Shown here: positions 35,895 through 43,930 of the stretch, piece after piece | How the letters are laid out: every line of letters begins with the position of its first letter | How positions within the stretch are numbered: the first letter of the stretch is position 1 | Position numbers and translations under genes: made by a program | Notes under the pieces: generated by a model | Database searches by the model: none | Told to the model about the DNA's origin: nothing | Seen by the model: only the letters and a program-made list of their open reading frames with translations | Assembly (NCBI RefSeq): GCF_003751085.1 | Contig: NZ_RJJY01000001.1 | Location: forward strand, 5,704,001-5,768,000 | Source of the DNA: Micromonospora sp. Llam0 | Lineage (GTDB): Bacteria > Actinomycetota > Actinomycetes > Mycobacteriales > Micromonosporaceae | DNA: 64,000 bases | Direction: 5' to 3'

Positions 35895-36194
35895 ATGGAT
35901 GGCGTCAGGCTGACGGTCATGATCCTGTCGTTCGGCTACCTGATTCTTCGTCAGGCACTGCGGTTGATCATCCTGTTGAATCGCGGCGGGCACGCCAACG
36001 CGGTCGAGGTGCTCGTGCTGCGGCACCAAGTCGCGGTCCTGCGTCGGCAGGTACGCCGGCTGGATCTGGCGGCCGCCGAATCATCAACCCCGCCGCGACA
36101 TCGTCGACGCGATCCGCCACCTCGACCGCAGCTTGCCGCCCTTGGTCGGGGCGTGCTCCTCGGTCCACACGGCCTGCTGCACGCGCGGTGCTGA
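35895..36194 (+). pseudogene. Transposase/integrase N-terminal remnant
   Basis: The segment LSFGYLILRQALRLIILLNR, then GGHANAVEVLVLRHQVAVLR and RQVRRLDLAAA, matches the conserved N-terminus of a family of actinobacterial integrase-core transposases. After about 65 residues the sequence turns into Pro/Arg-rich nonsense, and the catalytic DDE core is missing. It marks past mobile-element activity at the left edge of the conflict-gene island. No terminal inverted repeats were identified. Confidence 0.6.
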
Positions 36195-36510
36195 TGGCGG
36201 TGCGGCGTTCGGGTTCGGTGCGGCCGTGCCACGAAGTGGGCAGACGAAGCCGATGATAGCCCACCGCCTGCACAACGTCACCTCGATCGCGTCGACCTTG
36301 CACCAAAATGGTCGATACATACCGATCACCACCACTCCTTGGACTTGCCCAAAAGACAAATCTCGACCCTGCATAACCACTGCCCGGAAGGGCGACGGGC
36401 GGGAGTCCGAGGACCTCCCCACGAGGCGACTCCAGGGGGCGCGTTTTGTCATATGCGCCCGATATCGTCGCCACGCATCCGCATCACCTGCTCACGGAGG
36501 GTCAAAACAT
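36195..36510. other. Intergenic region, no precursor peptide found
   Basis: About 315 bp between the transposase remnant and the FxLD-type methyltransferase gene. I searched it for a short FxLD precursor with a Cys/Ser/Thr-rich core and found none on either strand. An RBS (CGGAGGG) precedes the methyltransferase ATG. Confidence 0.4.
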
Positions 36511-37752
36511 ATGGTTGGTTCCGCGCTTGACACCGTCTCTGCGGATGAGGCCCGTGCCCGGCTCGCCGACCAGCTGATCGCCAACGGGTGGATCAGTTCG
36601 CCGGCGGTGGAGGCGGCGTTTCGCCGGGTGCCGCGACATCTGTTCGCGACCGACGGCGTCAGCGTCGAGGCCGCATACGCCGATAACGTCGTCGTCACCA
36701 GACCCGGCCCGGACGGACGCGCGACGAGTTCGATCTCCGCGCCGTGGCTGCAGGCCTACATGCTGGAGCAAGCCAGGCTGGCACCCGGTGCCCGGGTCCT
36801 TGAAGTCGGCTCCGGCGGCTACAACGCCGCGCTGGTCGCCGACGTCGTCGGCCCGGACGGCACGGTCGTCACCGTCGACATCGACGCCGACGTCGTCGAC
36901 CGCGCCCGTACCGGCTTGGACCGTGCCGGCTACCCGCAGGTGACGGTGGTACACGGCGACGGCGAGTACGCACACCAGCCCAGCGCCCCGTACGACGCCA
37001 TCATCGTCACCGTGGAGACACCGGACCTTCCCCCGGCCTGGCTCGACCAACTCACCCCAGAGGGTGTTCTCATCGTGCCGCTGCGGATACGCGGCATGAC
37101 CCGGTGCCTCACCCTGCGACGCCACGAGGATCATCTTCTCGCCACCGCGGCCCTGCAATGCGGGTTCGTACCGATGCAGGGCAACGGACGCCAGCCCACC
37201 TGCCGCCCGGCCCTGCACGGCGACGACGTCGTCCTGATCCTGGACGACACCACCACCGAGGTGAACCCGGACGCACTCGCCGCGGCGCTGCACTCCCCGC
37301 GGCGGGAGACCTGGTCGCCGGTCACCATCACGATGCAGGAAGGCTCATCCTTCGAGTCACTGCACCTGTGGCTGGCCAGCCAACCCCGGCCCTTCGGCAC
37401 CCTCGCCGTCGACCGCGAACGCGCCGCCGGCCTGGTCGACCCGCAAGACCGGTTCTTCTGCCCGACCCTACTCACGGCCGACAGCTTCGCCTACCTCGCG
37501 ATGCGCAAGCTCGACGACACCACCTGGCAGTTCGGCGTCCACGGCTTCGGACCCGACGCCGACACCCTCACCGCCGACATGCTCGACCTCATCACGGTCT
37601 GGGAACACGACCACCGGCACCACCCCGGTCCGACGATCACCGTGCACCCCACCGGCACACACCCGCCGAAACCCGATGGACCCCAGCTGCTCGTGACCCG
37701 CCGCCACGCCACGACCGCCGTCACCTGGCCCGCCCCAGGCAACCCGCGATGA
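36511..37752 (+). CDS. FxLD-system (PCMT-like) lanthipeptide methyltransferase
   Basis: A 413-residue protein. The N-terminal half is a protein-L-isoaspartate O-methyltransferase-like SAM domain: VEAAFRRVPRHLFATDGVSV, SSISAPWLQAYMLEQARL, RVLEVGSGGYNAALVADVVG (motif I), VVTVDIDADVVDRA and ITVETPDLPP-type post-motifs. The C-terminal about 180 residues (FESLHLWLASQPRPFGTLAV and PQDRFFCPTLLTADSFAYLA) are typical of the 'FxLD system' methyltransferases found with class I lanthipeptides. Related LanS-type enzymes methylate Asp, leading to succinimide or isoaspartate. A kinase gene overlaps its stop. No LanB lies nearby. Confidence 0.87.
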   Translation: MVGSALDTVSADEARARLADQLIANGWISSPAVEAAFRRVPRHLFATDGVSVEAAYADNVVVTRPGPDGRATSSISAPWLQAYMLEQARLAPGARVLEVGSGGYNAALVADVVGPDGTVVTVDIDADVVDRARTGLDRAGYPQVTVVHGDGEYAHQPSAPYDAIIVTVETPDLPPAWLDQLTPEGVLIVPLRIRGMTRCLTLRRHEDHLLATAALQCGFVPMQGNGRQPTCRPALHGDDVVLILDDTTTEVNPDALAAALHSPRRETWSPVTITMQEGSSFESLHLWLASQPRPFGTLAVDRERAAGLVDPQDRFFCPTLLTADSFAYLAMRKLDDTTWQFGVHGFGPDADTLTADMLDLITVWEHDHRHHPGPTITVHPTGTHPPKPDGPQLLVTRRHATTAVTWPAPGNPR

Positions 37753-38384
37753 CCACCGACCCGCCGCACGTCGAACGACTCTCGCCCCAGTTCCCGGCCA
37801 TCGTCATCGTGCGCGGAAACTCGGCAAGCGGAAAGACGACCGCAGCCCGAGAAGCACGACACCGCTACGGGCGCGGCTGCGCCCTGCTGGAACAGGACTA
37901 CCTACGCAGAACCATCCTGAGGGAGCACGACAGCACCCACATCCAGCCGGTCGCCCCAGCGTTCATCACCGCGACCGCCCGCACCGCCCTCGACCTGGGC
38001 TACCACGTCATCCTCGAAGGCATCCTGCACACCGAACGCTACGCCACGGTCCTGCTCCAACTCATCGACAGTCATCCCGGACCGGTCGCCGTGTTCTACC
38101 TGGACGTCTCATTCGACGAAACCGCCCGCCGCCACCTCAACCGCACCGAGCCCATCCCCGTGACCCCTGACGAGATGCGCCGCTGGTACGCCCATCGCGA
38201 CCTGCTCGGCGGCCCCGGCGAAACGGTCATCGGCGAAACCAGCACCTTCGAGCAAACGGTCACCACCATCCTGCACGCCAGCGGCCTCACCGCCGTGACA
38301 CCGCAGACGCCATGCCCACGGCGGTGCCGGCGCTGCGCCCACGAATCCGACCAGGCCGCTGCCACCACCGCAGCAGGCAGGTGA
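37749..38384 (+). CDS. P-loop kinase-like ATPase
   Basis: A 211-residue protein with Walker A GNSASGKTT (about residues 23-31) in IVIVRGNSASGKTTAARE, then CALLEQDYLRRTILREHD and YHVILEGILHTERYATVLL. This resembles AAA_33/zeta-toxin-like or chloramphenicol-phosphotransferase-like kinases acting on a small molecule. The C-terminal about 30 residues are Cys/Arg-rich (PCPRRCRRCAHES). The ATG overlaps the methyltransferase stop (ATGA), so it is co-translated and may belong to the same RiPP pathway. Confidence 0.8.
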   Translation: MTTDPPHVERLSPQFPAIVIVRGNSASGKTTAAREARHRYGRGCALLEQDYLRRTILREHDSTHIQPVAPAFITATARTALDLGYHVILEGILHTERYATVLLQLIDSHPGPVAVFYLDVSFDETARRHLNRTEPIPVTPDEMRRWYAHRDLLGGPGETVIGETSTFEQTVTTILHASGLTAVTPQTPCPRRCRRCAHESDQAAATTAAGR

Positions 38385-38669
38385 CCCATCGTGCGGACGG
38401 GCGGCGCGTGAACCGACGATGAAGCCGAGGTAGTCGTCGTCGAGATCGCGCAGGTTGATCGAGGCTCGACGTGGACGCTAACCGGTTCACAGTGGCCCAC
38501 CACCCGCCTGCCCCTGTCCGCCCCCGGACGACCTGGCCATGTCGCAGGCCAAATCCTCAGTGTCTGCCAGCGACTCACCGCGACCAGCCCACCGCCGCCA
38601 CTGCCCTACCCGTAGCACAATGTGACTCAGCGGAACGAGGGCCGACCACAACGATTGTTGGGGCGAACC
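38385..38669. other. Intergenic region, nothing certain
   Basis: About 285 bp. A minus-strand segment (SINLRDLDDDYLGFIVGSR) looks protein-like but has neither start nor continuation, so it may be a gene scrap. No promoter can be assigned with confidence for the following DUF6624-like gene. Confidence 0.3.
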
Positions 38670-39191
38670 ATGGTGAACGACGAGCTGCGGCATGAGCTGC
38701 TAGCCCGTGCGGATGAGGACCAGCGTGTCCGGAAGGCCGCAGGTGAGCGGGCAGGGCCCGGCGGGGAGATCCCCGACGACCTCGCCCGGGAGTGGACGCG
38801 GGTCGACGAACGTAACACCGCCCGGTTGGCCGAGATCGTCAGCGAGCACGGGTGGCCCACCCGCAGTCTTATCGGCGACGACGGTGCCAACGCCGCCTGG
38901 CTGCTGGCCCAACACGCCGACCACGACCTGGACCAGCAGAAGCGCTTCCTCGACCTCATGCGCGCCGCCGTAGCCGCGAACGAGGCCAGCGCCGTCGACC
39001 TGGCCTACCTGACTGACCGGGTAGCCACACACGCCGGCCAGCCGCAAATCTACGGCACCCAACTGCGCCCCGGCCCAGACGGCCGGCTGACGGCATACCC
39101 GATCGCCGACTCCGACACGGTTGACCAGCGGCGAGCCGCACTCGGCCTTGACCCATTGGTCGACTACATCGCGGCCAGCCTGCAAAGGTAG
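38670..39191 (+). CDS. DUF6624-like hypothetical protein
   Basis: A 173-residue soluble protein. The block LRHELLARADEDQRVR, then LAEIVSEHGWPTRSLIGDDG, ANAAWLLAQHADHDLDQQKR and YGTQLRPGPDGRLTAYPIAD matches the family I know as DUF6624 (a 'W.....G...A.A...L.QHAD.d...Q' pattern). The His in QHADHD and the YGTQ motif are conserved, but no activity is established. The ATG at 38670 was chosen from family length. It lies upstream of the deaminase toxin gene in the same direction, 157 bp apart. Confidence 0.7.
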   Translation: MVNDELRHELLARADEDQRVRKAAGERAGPGGEIPDDLAREWTRVDERNTARLAEIVSEHGWPTRSLIGDDGANAAWLLAQHADHDLDQQKRFLDLMRAAVAANEASAVDLAYLTDRVATHAGQPQIYGTQLRPGPDGRLTAYPIADSDTVDQRRAALGLDPLVDYIAASLQR

Positions 39192-39348
39192 GCAGGGCGC
39201 CAGGTGGGCACGCGAACCCCGCAGACGCGACGGCCAAGCGGGCAGACGACGGAACGCCAACACCACCAACGCATCCAGCAGACGCACCGCTCGTCCTGCC
39301 GACAGGGCTGCGGCAAGGCCTCGTGGGACGTGGCGAAGGACGGTAAGG

Positions 39349-40155
39349 GTGAGTCTTGACGAGGTCGCTGCCGGGCTGCAGACCGTGCTCGAACAGATCG
39401 CTCGGCAACGCGCCTGCCTGGCCGCCACCGTTTCCTCGGTCAACGCCGCATCGAACCGGCTACAAGCCGTCACCGCCGGCAGCGATCACATCCTCGTACG
39501 ACAGGCCCTCGCGGCGGCGGCAGCCTCCACCACGCGACTGAGTGAGGCAGACCGTCACCTTGCCGAAGCAACGATGGCGATCATCGAGTACGGGAAGGCC
39601 ATCGGCGTCGTCCTCGCCCTGCCCCGGGACAGTGCACCGCCGGCGGCGGCAGCGGCATCAACGCGGCCTGAAGCAGCGGGTAGCCGGCGTGAGGTCAGCC
39701 CGCAGCCGCGGGCGGCGGCTGAGACTGCGTCCGGCCAGTCAACACCGGCGGGTGACGCCGCGCCGGCTCCATACGTGCCGGGGTTCCTGGAATCCTTGCC
39801 CGTGCGCCGGTCGGCGGACGCCCCGACCAACGGGGTAATCACCACGACGGACGGCGAGAGGATCAGTGATGTGCACAGCGGCAAGGGCGGGCCGGGTAAG
39901 GGCGGCCCCGGCCTCCGTCCGCCGTTCAAGCACTACGTGTCCGCCCTCGACCATGCCGAAGGCCACGCGGCAGCGCTGATGCGCACCCGTGGCCTCACAG
40001 CAGCCACCCTGTACCTGAACAACACGCCATGCGTGGAACCGATGGGCTGTGACCGGGTTCTACCGTATGTGCTGCCGAAAGACACGACACTCACCGTCTA
40101 CGGCCCGAACCGGTATGTCACCGTGTACCAGGGCAACGGAAAGGGGTTGGCATGA
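39349..40155 (+). CDS. SCP1.201-like (DddA-family) cytidine deaminase toxin
   Basis: A 268-residue protein. Residues 1-95 are helical and WXG100/ESX-like in look, and 95-165 are an Ala/Pro-rich linker. From about 165 lies the deaminase: SALDHAEGHAAALMRTRGL places the zinc-site H202 and proton-shuttling E204, and NNTPCVEPMGCDRVLPYVLP gives the zinc cysteines C228 and C234. This aligns with DddA, a double-stranded-DNA cytidine deaminase (HVEGQSALFMR and TCGFC), but with a CX5C spacing. The GTG start at 39349 is preceded by a weak AAGG. The next gene encodes Imm1 and overlaps by 4 bp, as expected for a toxin-immunity pair. Confidence 0.87.
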   Translation: MSLDEVAAGLQTVLEQIARQRACLAATVSSVNAASNRLQAVTAGSDHILVRQALAAAAASTTRLSEADRHLAEATMAIIEYGKAIGVVLALPRDSAPPAAAAASTRPEAAGSRREVSPQPRAAAETASGQSTPAGDAAPAPYVPGFLESLPVRRSADAPTNGVITTTDGERISDVHSGKGGPGKGGPGLRPPFKHYVSALDHAEGHAAALMRTRGLTAATLYLNNTPCVEPMGCDRVLPYVLPKDTTLTVYGPNRYVTVYQGNGKGLA

Positions 40156-40589
40156 GCAGCGAGCCGGTCACGGTCTCCTACGATCGCGCCGAGCCGGTGG
40201 CCATCGACCGGCTCGACGACCTCGACACGCTACTCGACCGGATAGCCGCCACCCCCGAGTACCAGCGGTTCCCCGTCATGGTGTCACTGGAGACCAGCGA
40301 CAAGGAACACGTCCTGGAAGTCTGCCTAGGCCGGCACGACCTCAGCGTCCTGGTCTGGCATCACACGTTCGTCGAGATCGCCGCCAGCAAAGGCACGCTC
40401 GACCAGCCCGCCGATCTTGCCTACAACTTCGGCGGTTCCCGCACCGACGCCTACGACAATTCGGCCATTCCCGTGACCACCGCGCGGCAGGCCGTGCAGG
40501 AGTTCTTCACCACCAACGGCCAACGGCCCACCTGCCTCGACTGGCAGACACCCAGCTACGACGAGCAGGACGAGCCAGCCAAGGGCTGA
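40152..40589 (+). CDS. Imm1-family immunity protein
   Basis: A 145-residue acidic protein matching Imm1 immunity proteins. VMVSLETSDKEHVLEVCLGR, VLVWHHTFVEIAASKG and LAYNFGGSRTDAYDNSAIPV, then ARQAVQEFFTTNGQRP form the usual pattern. Imm1 proteins are the standard partners of SCP1.201-type deaminases and bind and block the toxin in the producer. The ATG overlaps the toxin stop (ATGA), ensuring co-translation. It is cytoplasmic with no signal peptide. Confidence 0.85.
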   Translation: MSSEPVTVSYDRAEPVAIDRLDDLDTLLDRIAATPEYQRFPVMVSLETSDKEHVLEVCLGRHDLSVLVWHHTFVEIAASKGTLDQPADLAYNFGGSRTDAYDNSAIPVTTARQAVQEFFTTNGQRPTCLDWQTPSYDEQDEPAKG

Positions 40590-40633
40590 CGCTCCTCCCC
40601 ACTGGCAGCCATCACCGAGGCGAACTGCCTCCT

Positions 40634-40763
40634 GCAGGTGCCGGACATCGCATACCCGGAGAACGGCAGCAGGTGGTGGGCACACACCGAGGTGAACGAG
40701 ATGTCGCGCGACAACCACCTGGTCACCGCCCTGCGTCTCGCCAAAGCACACGGCGACAGACAC
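40634..40763 (-). pseudogene. folE (GTP cyclohydrolase I) fragment with frameshift
   Basis: Two adjacent minus-strand frames carry consecutive halves of the GTP cyclohydrolase I core. One reads FGETQGGDQVVVARH, the other SRDISFTSVCAHHLLPFSGY, which corresponds to the family block VVVRDIxFxSxCEHHLLPFxGxA with the zinc-binding Cys and His. Only about 43 codons survive and both flanks are lost. The region overlaps no other plausible gene. It is a relic of a deleted queuosine- or folate-type gene. Confidence 0.6.
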
Positions 40764-40808
40764 TTCGGCTCGCCTACATCGTCGCTCTGCTCACCGCCCC
40801 AAGCCCTC

Positions 40809-40940
40809 GACCTTGAAGAACGCCGCCTCGTCATCCAGCTTCTCCGCGATCGATGGGTCCACGTTGCTACCGCCGACGTCGAGCTACCCGAAGGACGCCA
40901 TCTCGACCATCGCATCCTCCGCACCGCAGCCCTTGGCACC
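40809..40940 (+). pseudogene. Possible Nudix hydrolase N-terminal scrap
   Basis: The plus-strand frame reads VIQLLRDRWVHVATADVELP, then EGRHLDHRILRTAALGT, like the N-terminal beta-strands of Nudix hydrolases ('RWxxVxxxDVELPDGRxLDH'). The Nudix box itself is absent and the frame continues without similarity. It lies next to the folE scrap, on the opposite strand. Confidence 0.35.
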
Positions 40941-41092
40941 GCCTACTCGGCCTCATGGCGAATTGACCGAATCGGCGCCCGTGTGGGTGGCGAGCGGAAG
41001 GGATTTCGCTGCGCACAGGCGGAGACGCCCTGGCGACGGTCCTTCAGGGCTCAACTGGGGCGTACGGCGGCTTTCAGCACTGGTACCGGGCG

Positions 41093-41818
41093 TCAGTCCT
41101 GCGGGAGTTTCTGTAGATCCGTGGTCATTCGGGTGGCCACGCCAGCGTCCATTTCCGCTCCGAACCCAAACGACCACGCGCCGCTGCGTAGGTTCTCAAC
41201 GGTTCGTGTCAGGGCGCGTCGCGCGTGGACGACGCTCTCGTCGCTCCAGAGGACGGAGACACCGTGAGGTGCCGGGTGGTGCTTCTCCAATGCCTCACCG
41301 ACGAGGGTCAGCCCGTTGCTCGCATCGTCGAGGACTCCGATCGCATCCCACTTGTCGCTGTCTCCGCGCATAAGCTGCTCGTGGTTCAGGCTTACGCAGC
41401 GGACCGCTTGGGCGAGTGACGCCACGAGCTGACCAGTGGCTTCGAGGCTGATCACTGCGGGTGAAGCGTCTGCAACTTCTCGTTTCTGCGCCTCGTCTGC
41501 TCGCGCGAGGTCCTTTACCATAGCGGCGACATCGATGGTATCGAGGTAGGTGCGTACGATCGTCTCCTCACGCACGCCGAGACCACTCGCCATGATCTGA
41601 ACCATGTCGGCCACAGCGTCCTCCGCAGCGGCCGGTGCCAGGGTGAGTCCCTGCGCCCGGCATTCATCTCGAAGTCGTTCGACCATCTGCCGGAACTGCG
41701 CACGCTTACGCACCTGCTCCACCCTTCTGAGTGTCCACCGGCGCACGCGATCCCGAGTCGAGGAAACGATCGCCGGTGGCAGTCTGTGGTTTGTCGGCCG
41801 TCCCGCCGCCCCTCGCAT
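41093..41818 (-). CDS. Hypothetical helical protein
   Basis: A 241-residue soluble, mostly helical protein, rich in Arg/Ala and acidic patches (RKRAQFRQMVERLRDECRAQ, ADMVQIMASGLGVREETIVR, LVASLAQAVRCVSLNHEQLM). I recognise no family or catalytic motif. The ATG at 41818 was chosen because it lies just inside the divergent promoter region with a perfect palindrome; later starts are possible. Divergent to a hypothetical gene at 41931. Confidence 0.5.
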   Translation of the reverse strand: MRGAAGRPTNHRLPPAIVSSTRDRVRRWTLRRVEQVRKRAQFRQMVERLRDECRAQGLTLAPAAAEDAVADMVQIMASGLGVREETIVRTYLDTIDVAAMVKDLARADEAQKREVADASPAVISLEATGQLVASLAQAVRCVSLNHEQLMRGDSDKWDAIGVLDDASNGLTLVGEALEKHHPAPHGVSVLWSDESVVHARRALTRTVENLRSGAWSFGFGAEMDAGVATRMTTDLQKLPQD

Positions 41819-41828
41819 CAGGACGATC

Positions 41829-41869
41829 GTCGACACCCCGCGCGGGGGGCCGTAGCTCGGGGTGTCGAC
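41829..41869. promoter_or_regulatory. Perfect 12-bp inverted repeat in a divergent promoter
   Basis: GTCGACACCCCG at 41829-41840 and CGGGGTGTCGAC at 41858-41869 are exact inverse complements separated by 17 bp. The site lies between divergent genes starting at 41818 and 41931, with a -10-like GATAAT at 41872-41877 directed to the right. It is a strong operator candidate, or a hairpin if transcribed leftward. Confidence 0.55.
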
Positions 41870-41930
41870 CAGGATAATGCTCGACGGGGTCCGACGGGGA
41901 CCCACCGGCAGGACTCGAGAGGACCGGCCC

Positions 41931-42917
41931 ATGCCGAAAAAGCGCACGCCTCGCCAGCGCCTCGCCGCCCAGCAGCGAGCACGTCTACAACGACGTGAAC
42001 TGGCCAGGCAGGAGGAGTTCCGGGAGCAACACGCCCGGAAGATCCTGGAGCGCCAGGGAGACCCCCGGTTCGTCCAGCGCACACGGCACCCGGACGGCAC
42101 CGCAACTCTCACCTGGGACAGCGAATCCGGCCTGGGCCAGGAGATGCGCGAAGGGTTCCAGGCCCAGCGCGAGGCGTTCCGCGCGAAGTTCGGCCGAGAC
42201 CCGGGACCGGAAGATCCGGTGTTCTTCGACCCGGACGCGGACGAGCCCACCCCGATGGGCAAGCGGCACTGGGACGAGGACCCGACCGCGATGATCGCCG
42301 CCGCCGAGGAAACCGGGGTCGATCCGGCGTTCATCCACGCCTGGCGGGAGGTCGGCTACATCGTCACCAGCGAAAACGAGCACCTGTTCAGCGCGACCGA
42401 GGTACAGGCCTACCACGACGCCGTCGCCCGACACCAAGACGACGATGACGATGAGATCGACTTCTTCGACAGCGTCGAGTTCGGCGCCGAGGGCCTCCGT
42501 GAACTCGTCAACGAGACAATCAGCACTCCGTCCGACGAGCCCGCCTGGCGGATCCCGGAGGCGCTCGAAGCCGCCGACGACCCGGAGGCCGCAGGCCTGG
42601 CAGCCAGCACCATGATCGCGGTGCTGATGATGTGGCTGACCGGCGCGAAGGAGAGGGCGAACGGCGACCTGGCTGGTCCGGCGATGGAGTGGATCCGGGA
42701 GCATCTGGGAGGCGAGGCGGCCGACTATGCCTTCCAACTCGCCGGCCTCCTGGGCAGTCCTCTCGCCCCGAATACCACGTTCGATGAAGCTTTCAAGCGG
42801 TTGGGCGACGCGTTCCTGCCCGCGTTGGTGTGGCTCGTGGCGGGCATGGTCGCTACACAGGCGAACGGCGAGGTGGAGTGGCTCAGCCAGTTCGATCCCG
42901 AGCCGAATGCGGATTGA
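41931..42917 (+). CDS. Hypothetical protein
   Basis: A 328-residue protein with a very basic N-terminus (MPKKRTPRQRLAAQQRARLQ), an acidic central part (RHQDDDDDEIDFFDSVEF) and a C-terminal helical region with a moderately hydrophobic stretch (STMIAVLMMWLTGAK). I recognise no family. The N-terminal basic helix could bind nucleic acid. RBS GAGAGGA precedes the ATG. The next gene starts 26 bp downstream, so the two likely form an operon in front of the Gabija genes. Confidence 0.6.
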   Translation: MPKKRTPRQRLAAQQRARLQRRELARQEEFREQHARKILERQGDPRFVQRTRHPDGTATLTWDSESGLGQEMREGFQAQREAFRAKFGRDPGPEDPVFFDPDADEPTPMGKRHWDEDPTAMIAAAEETGVDPAFIHAWREVGYIVTSENEHLFSATEVQAYHDAVARHQDDDDDEIDFFDSVEFGAEGLRELVNETISTPSDEPAWRIPEALEAADDPEAAGLAASTMIAVLMMWLTGAKERANGDLAGPAMEWIREHLGGEAADYAFQLAGLLGSPLAPNTTFDEAFKRLGDAFLPALVWLVAGMVATQANGEVEWLSQFDPEPNAD

Positions 42918-42943
42918 AGCGACACCGTGTGGAGGACCGGCTG

Positions 42944-43597
42944 ATGGTCAACAGCCCGTACGACGGCGGGGCCGACCGCGACGATCGTGAGGATCAGGCC
43001 GAGGCGGTTGCGGCGGTCGAGTCCGTTCTGGGTGGCGCGCAGGTTGAGATCCGAACCGCCGGGGGACTGGCGGCGCTGATGGCGAGGCTGCCGGCGGAGA
43101 CTCCGATCAGCGTGGCCACCCACGCCCGCATCGATCGCGACCTGACGCTCGACGAGGTGGAGGACCGAGCCGCCGCCGTGGCGACAGCCCTTCCCGTCCT
43201 CGTGCCCCAGAACGGCGGCCCTACGGCGCACGTTGGAGAGCACCAAGGTGGGCTGCGGCCCGCGGCCGGCGTCGAACTCGGCGCGGTCATCGTGGCCGAG
43301 GACGCGCAGGTGCCGGACCGGACCAGAGCCTTCTGCCCGTACTGGCAGGCCGTGGAGGCCAAGCATGACGACGACGCCGTAGGCCTGTTCGACGCGCACA
43401 ACGAGCTGCTCACCTTCGTCGCCGAAACGTTGGAAGGCGACGTCCAGGCCATCCTGCACGAGCGGGTCCCCGACGACGACCTGCGCGAGCAGATGCGGAT
43501 TGAGGGGCAGCGGCTCCGCCACACCATCGACCGCCTGACCGCGCTCGGCAACAGGGTCAACACCTACCTGCGCGGCGAACGGAGGGAAGCGCGCTGA
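42944..43597 (+). CDS. Hypothetical protein
   Basis: A 217-residue, acidic, soluble protein without a recognised family. Helical segments include EDQAEAVAAVESVLGGAQVE and DAHNELLTFVAETLEGDVQA, and the C-terminus is basic (TYLRGERREAR). GGAGGA precedes the ATG. Co-directional with the preceding hypothetical gene. Its function is unknown; association with the downstream Gabija genes is by position only, across a 330-bp gap. Confidence 0.6.
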   Translation: MVNSPYDGGADRDDREDQAEAVAAVESVLGGAQVEIRTAGGLAALMARLPAETPISVATHARIDRDLTLDEVEDRAAAVATALPVLVPQNGGPTAHVGEHQGGLRPAAGVELGAVIVAEDAQVPDRTRAFCPYWQAVEAKHDDDAVGLFDAHNELLTFVAETLEGDVQAILHERVPDDDLREQMRIEGQRLRHTIDRLTALGNRVNTYLRGERREAR

Positions 43598-43930
43598 GCC
43601 GACAGAACGGGAAAGGCGGCAAACAGCGATGAGGACCAAACCAGGCTCCGCACCTTATCCATCCTCGCGGTCACCGCATGGCATGTTGCTCGTCGAGTAC
43701 GGGTGGCGAACCCGCTCGTCCGGCCGTGCCGTTCGGCCTGCGGTCAGGTGTCCTCGATCGGGACATGCCCGCGAACATGTACGCCTCATCGCGAACCCGT
43801 ACTGATCGCGTACCCCGCAGTAGACCGGGCGCAAACACGACGGGTCGGCAAGGCATTGCCCTCTTCCGCATTGCGCTCGTCTGACGCTCATGCAAACTAT
43901 ATCCCATTTTAGGCGGGAGTTCCGGCCACC
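43598..43930 (+). promoter_or_regulatory. Upstream region of the Gabija operon
   Basis: About 330 bp without a credible gene. Its last about 40 bp (43885-43915) are AT-rich for this genome (CAAACTATATCCCATTTTAG) and probably hold the gajA promoter; exact -35/-10 hexamers are not certain. No precursor gene, repeat or RNA gene was seen in the rest. Confidence 0.4.

Noticed and set aside
36195..36510. Possible FxLD precursor peptide before the methyltransferase
   Set aside because: No short frame with an FxLD leader and a Cys/Ser/Thr-rich core was found on either strand.
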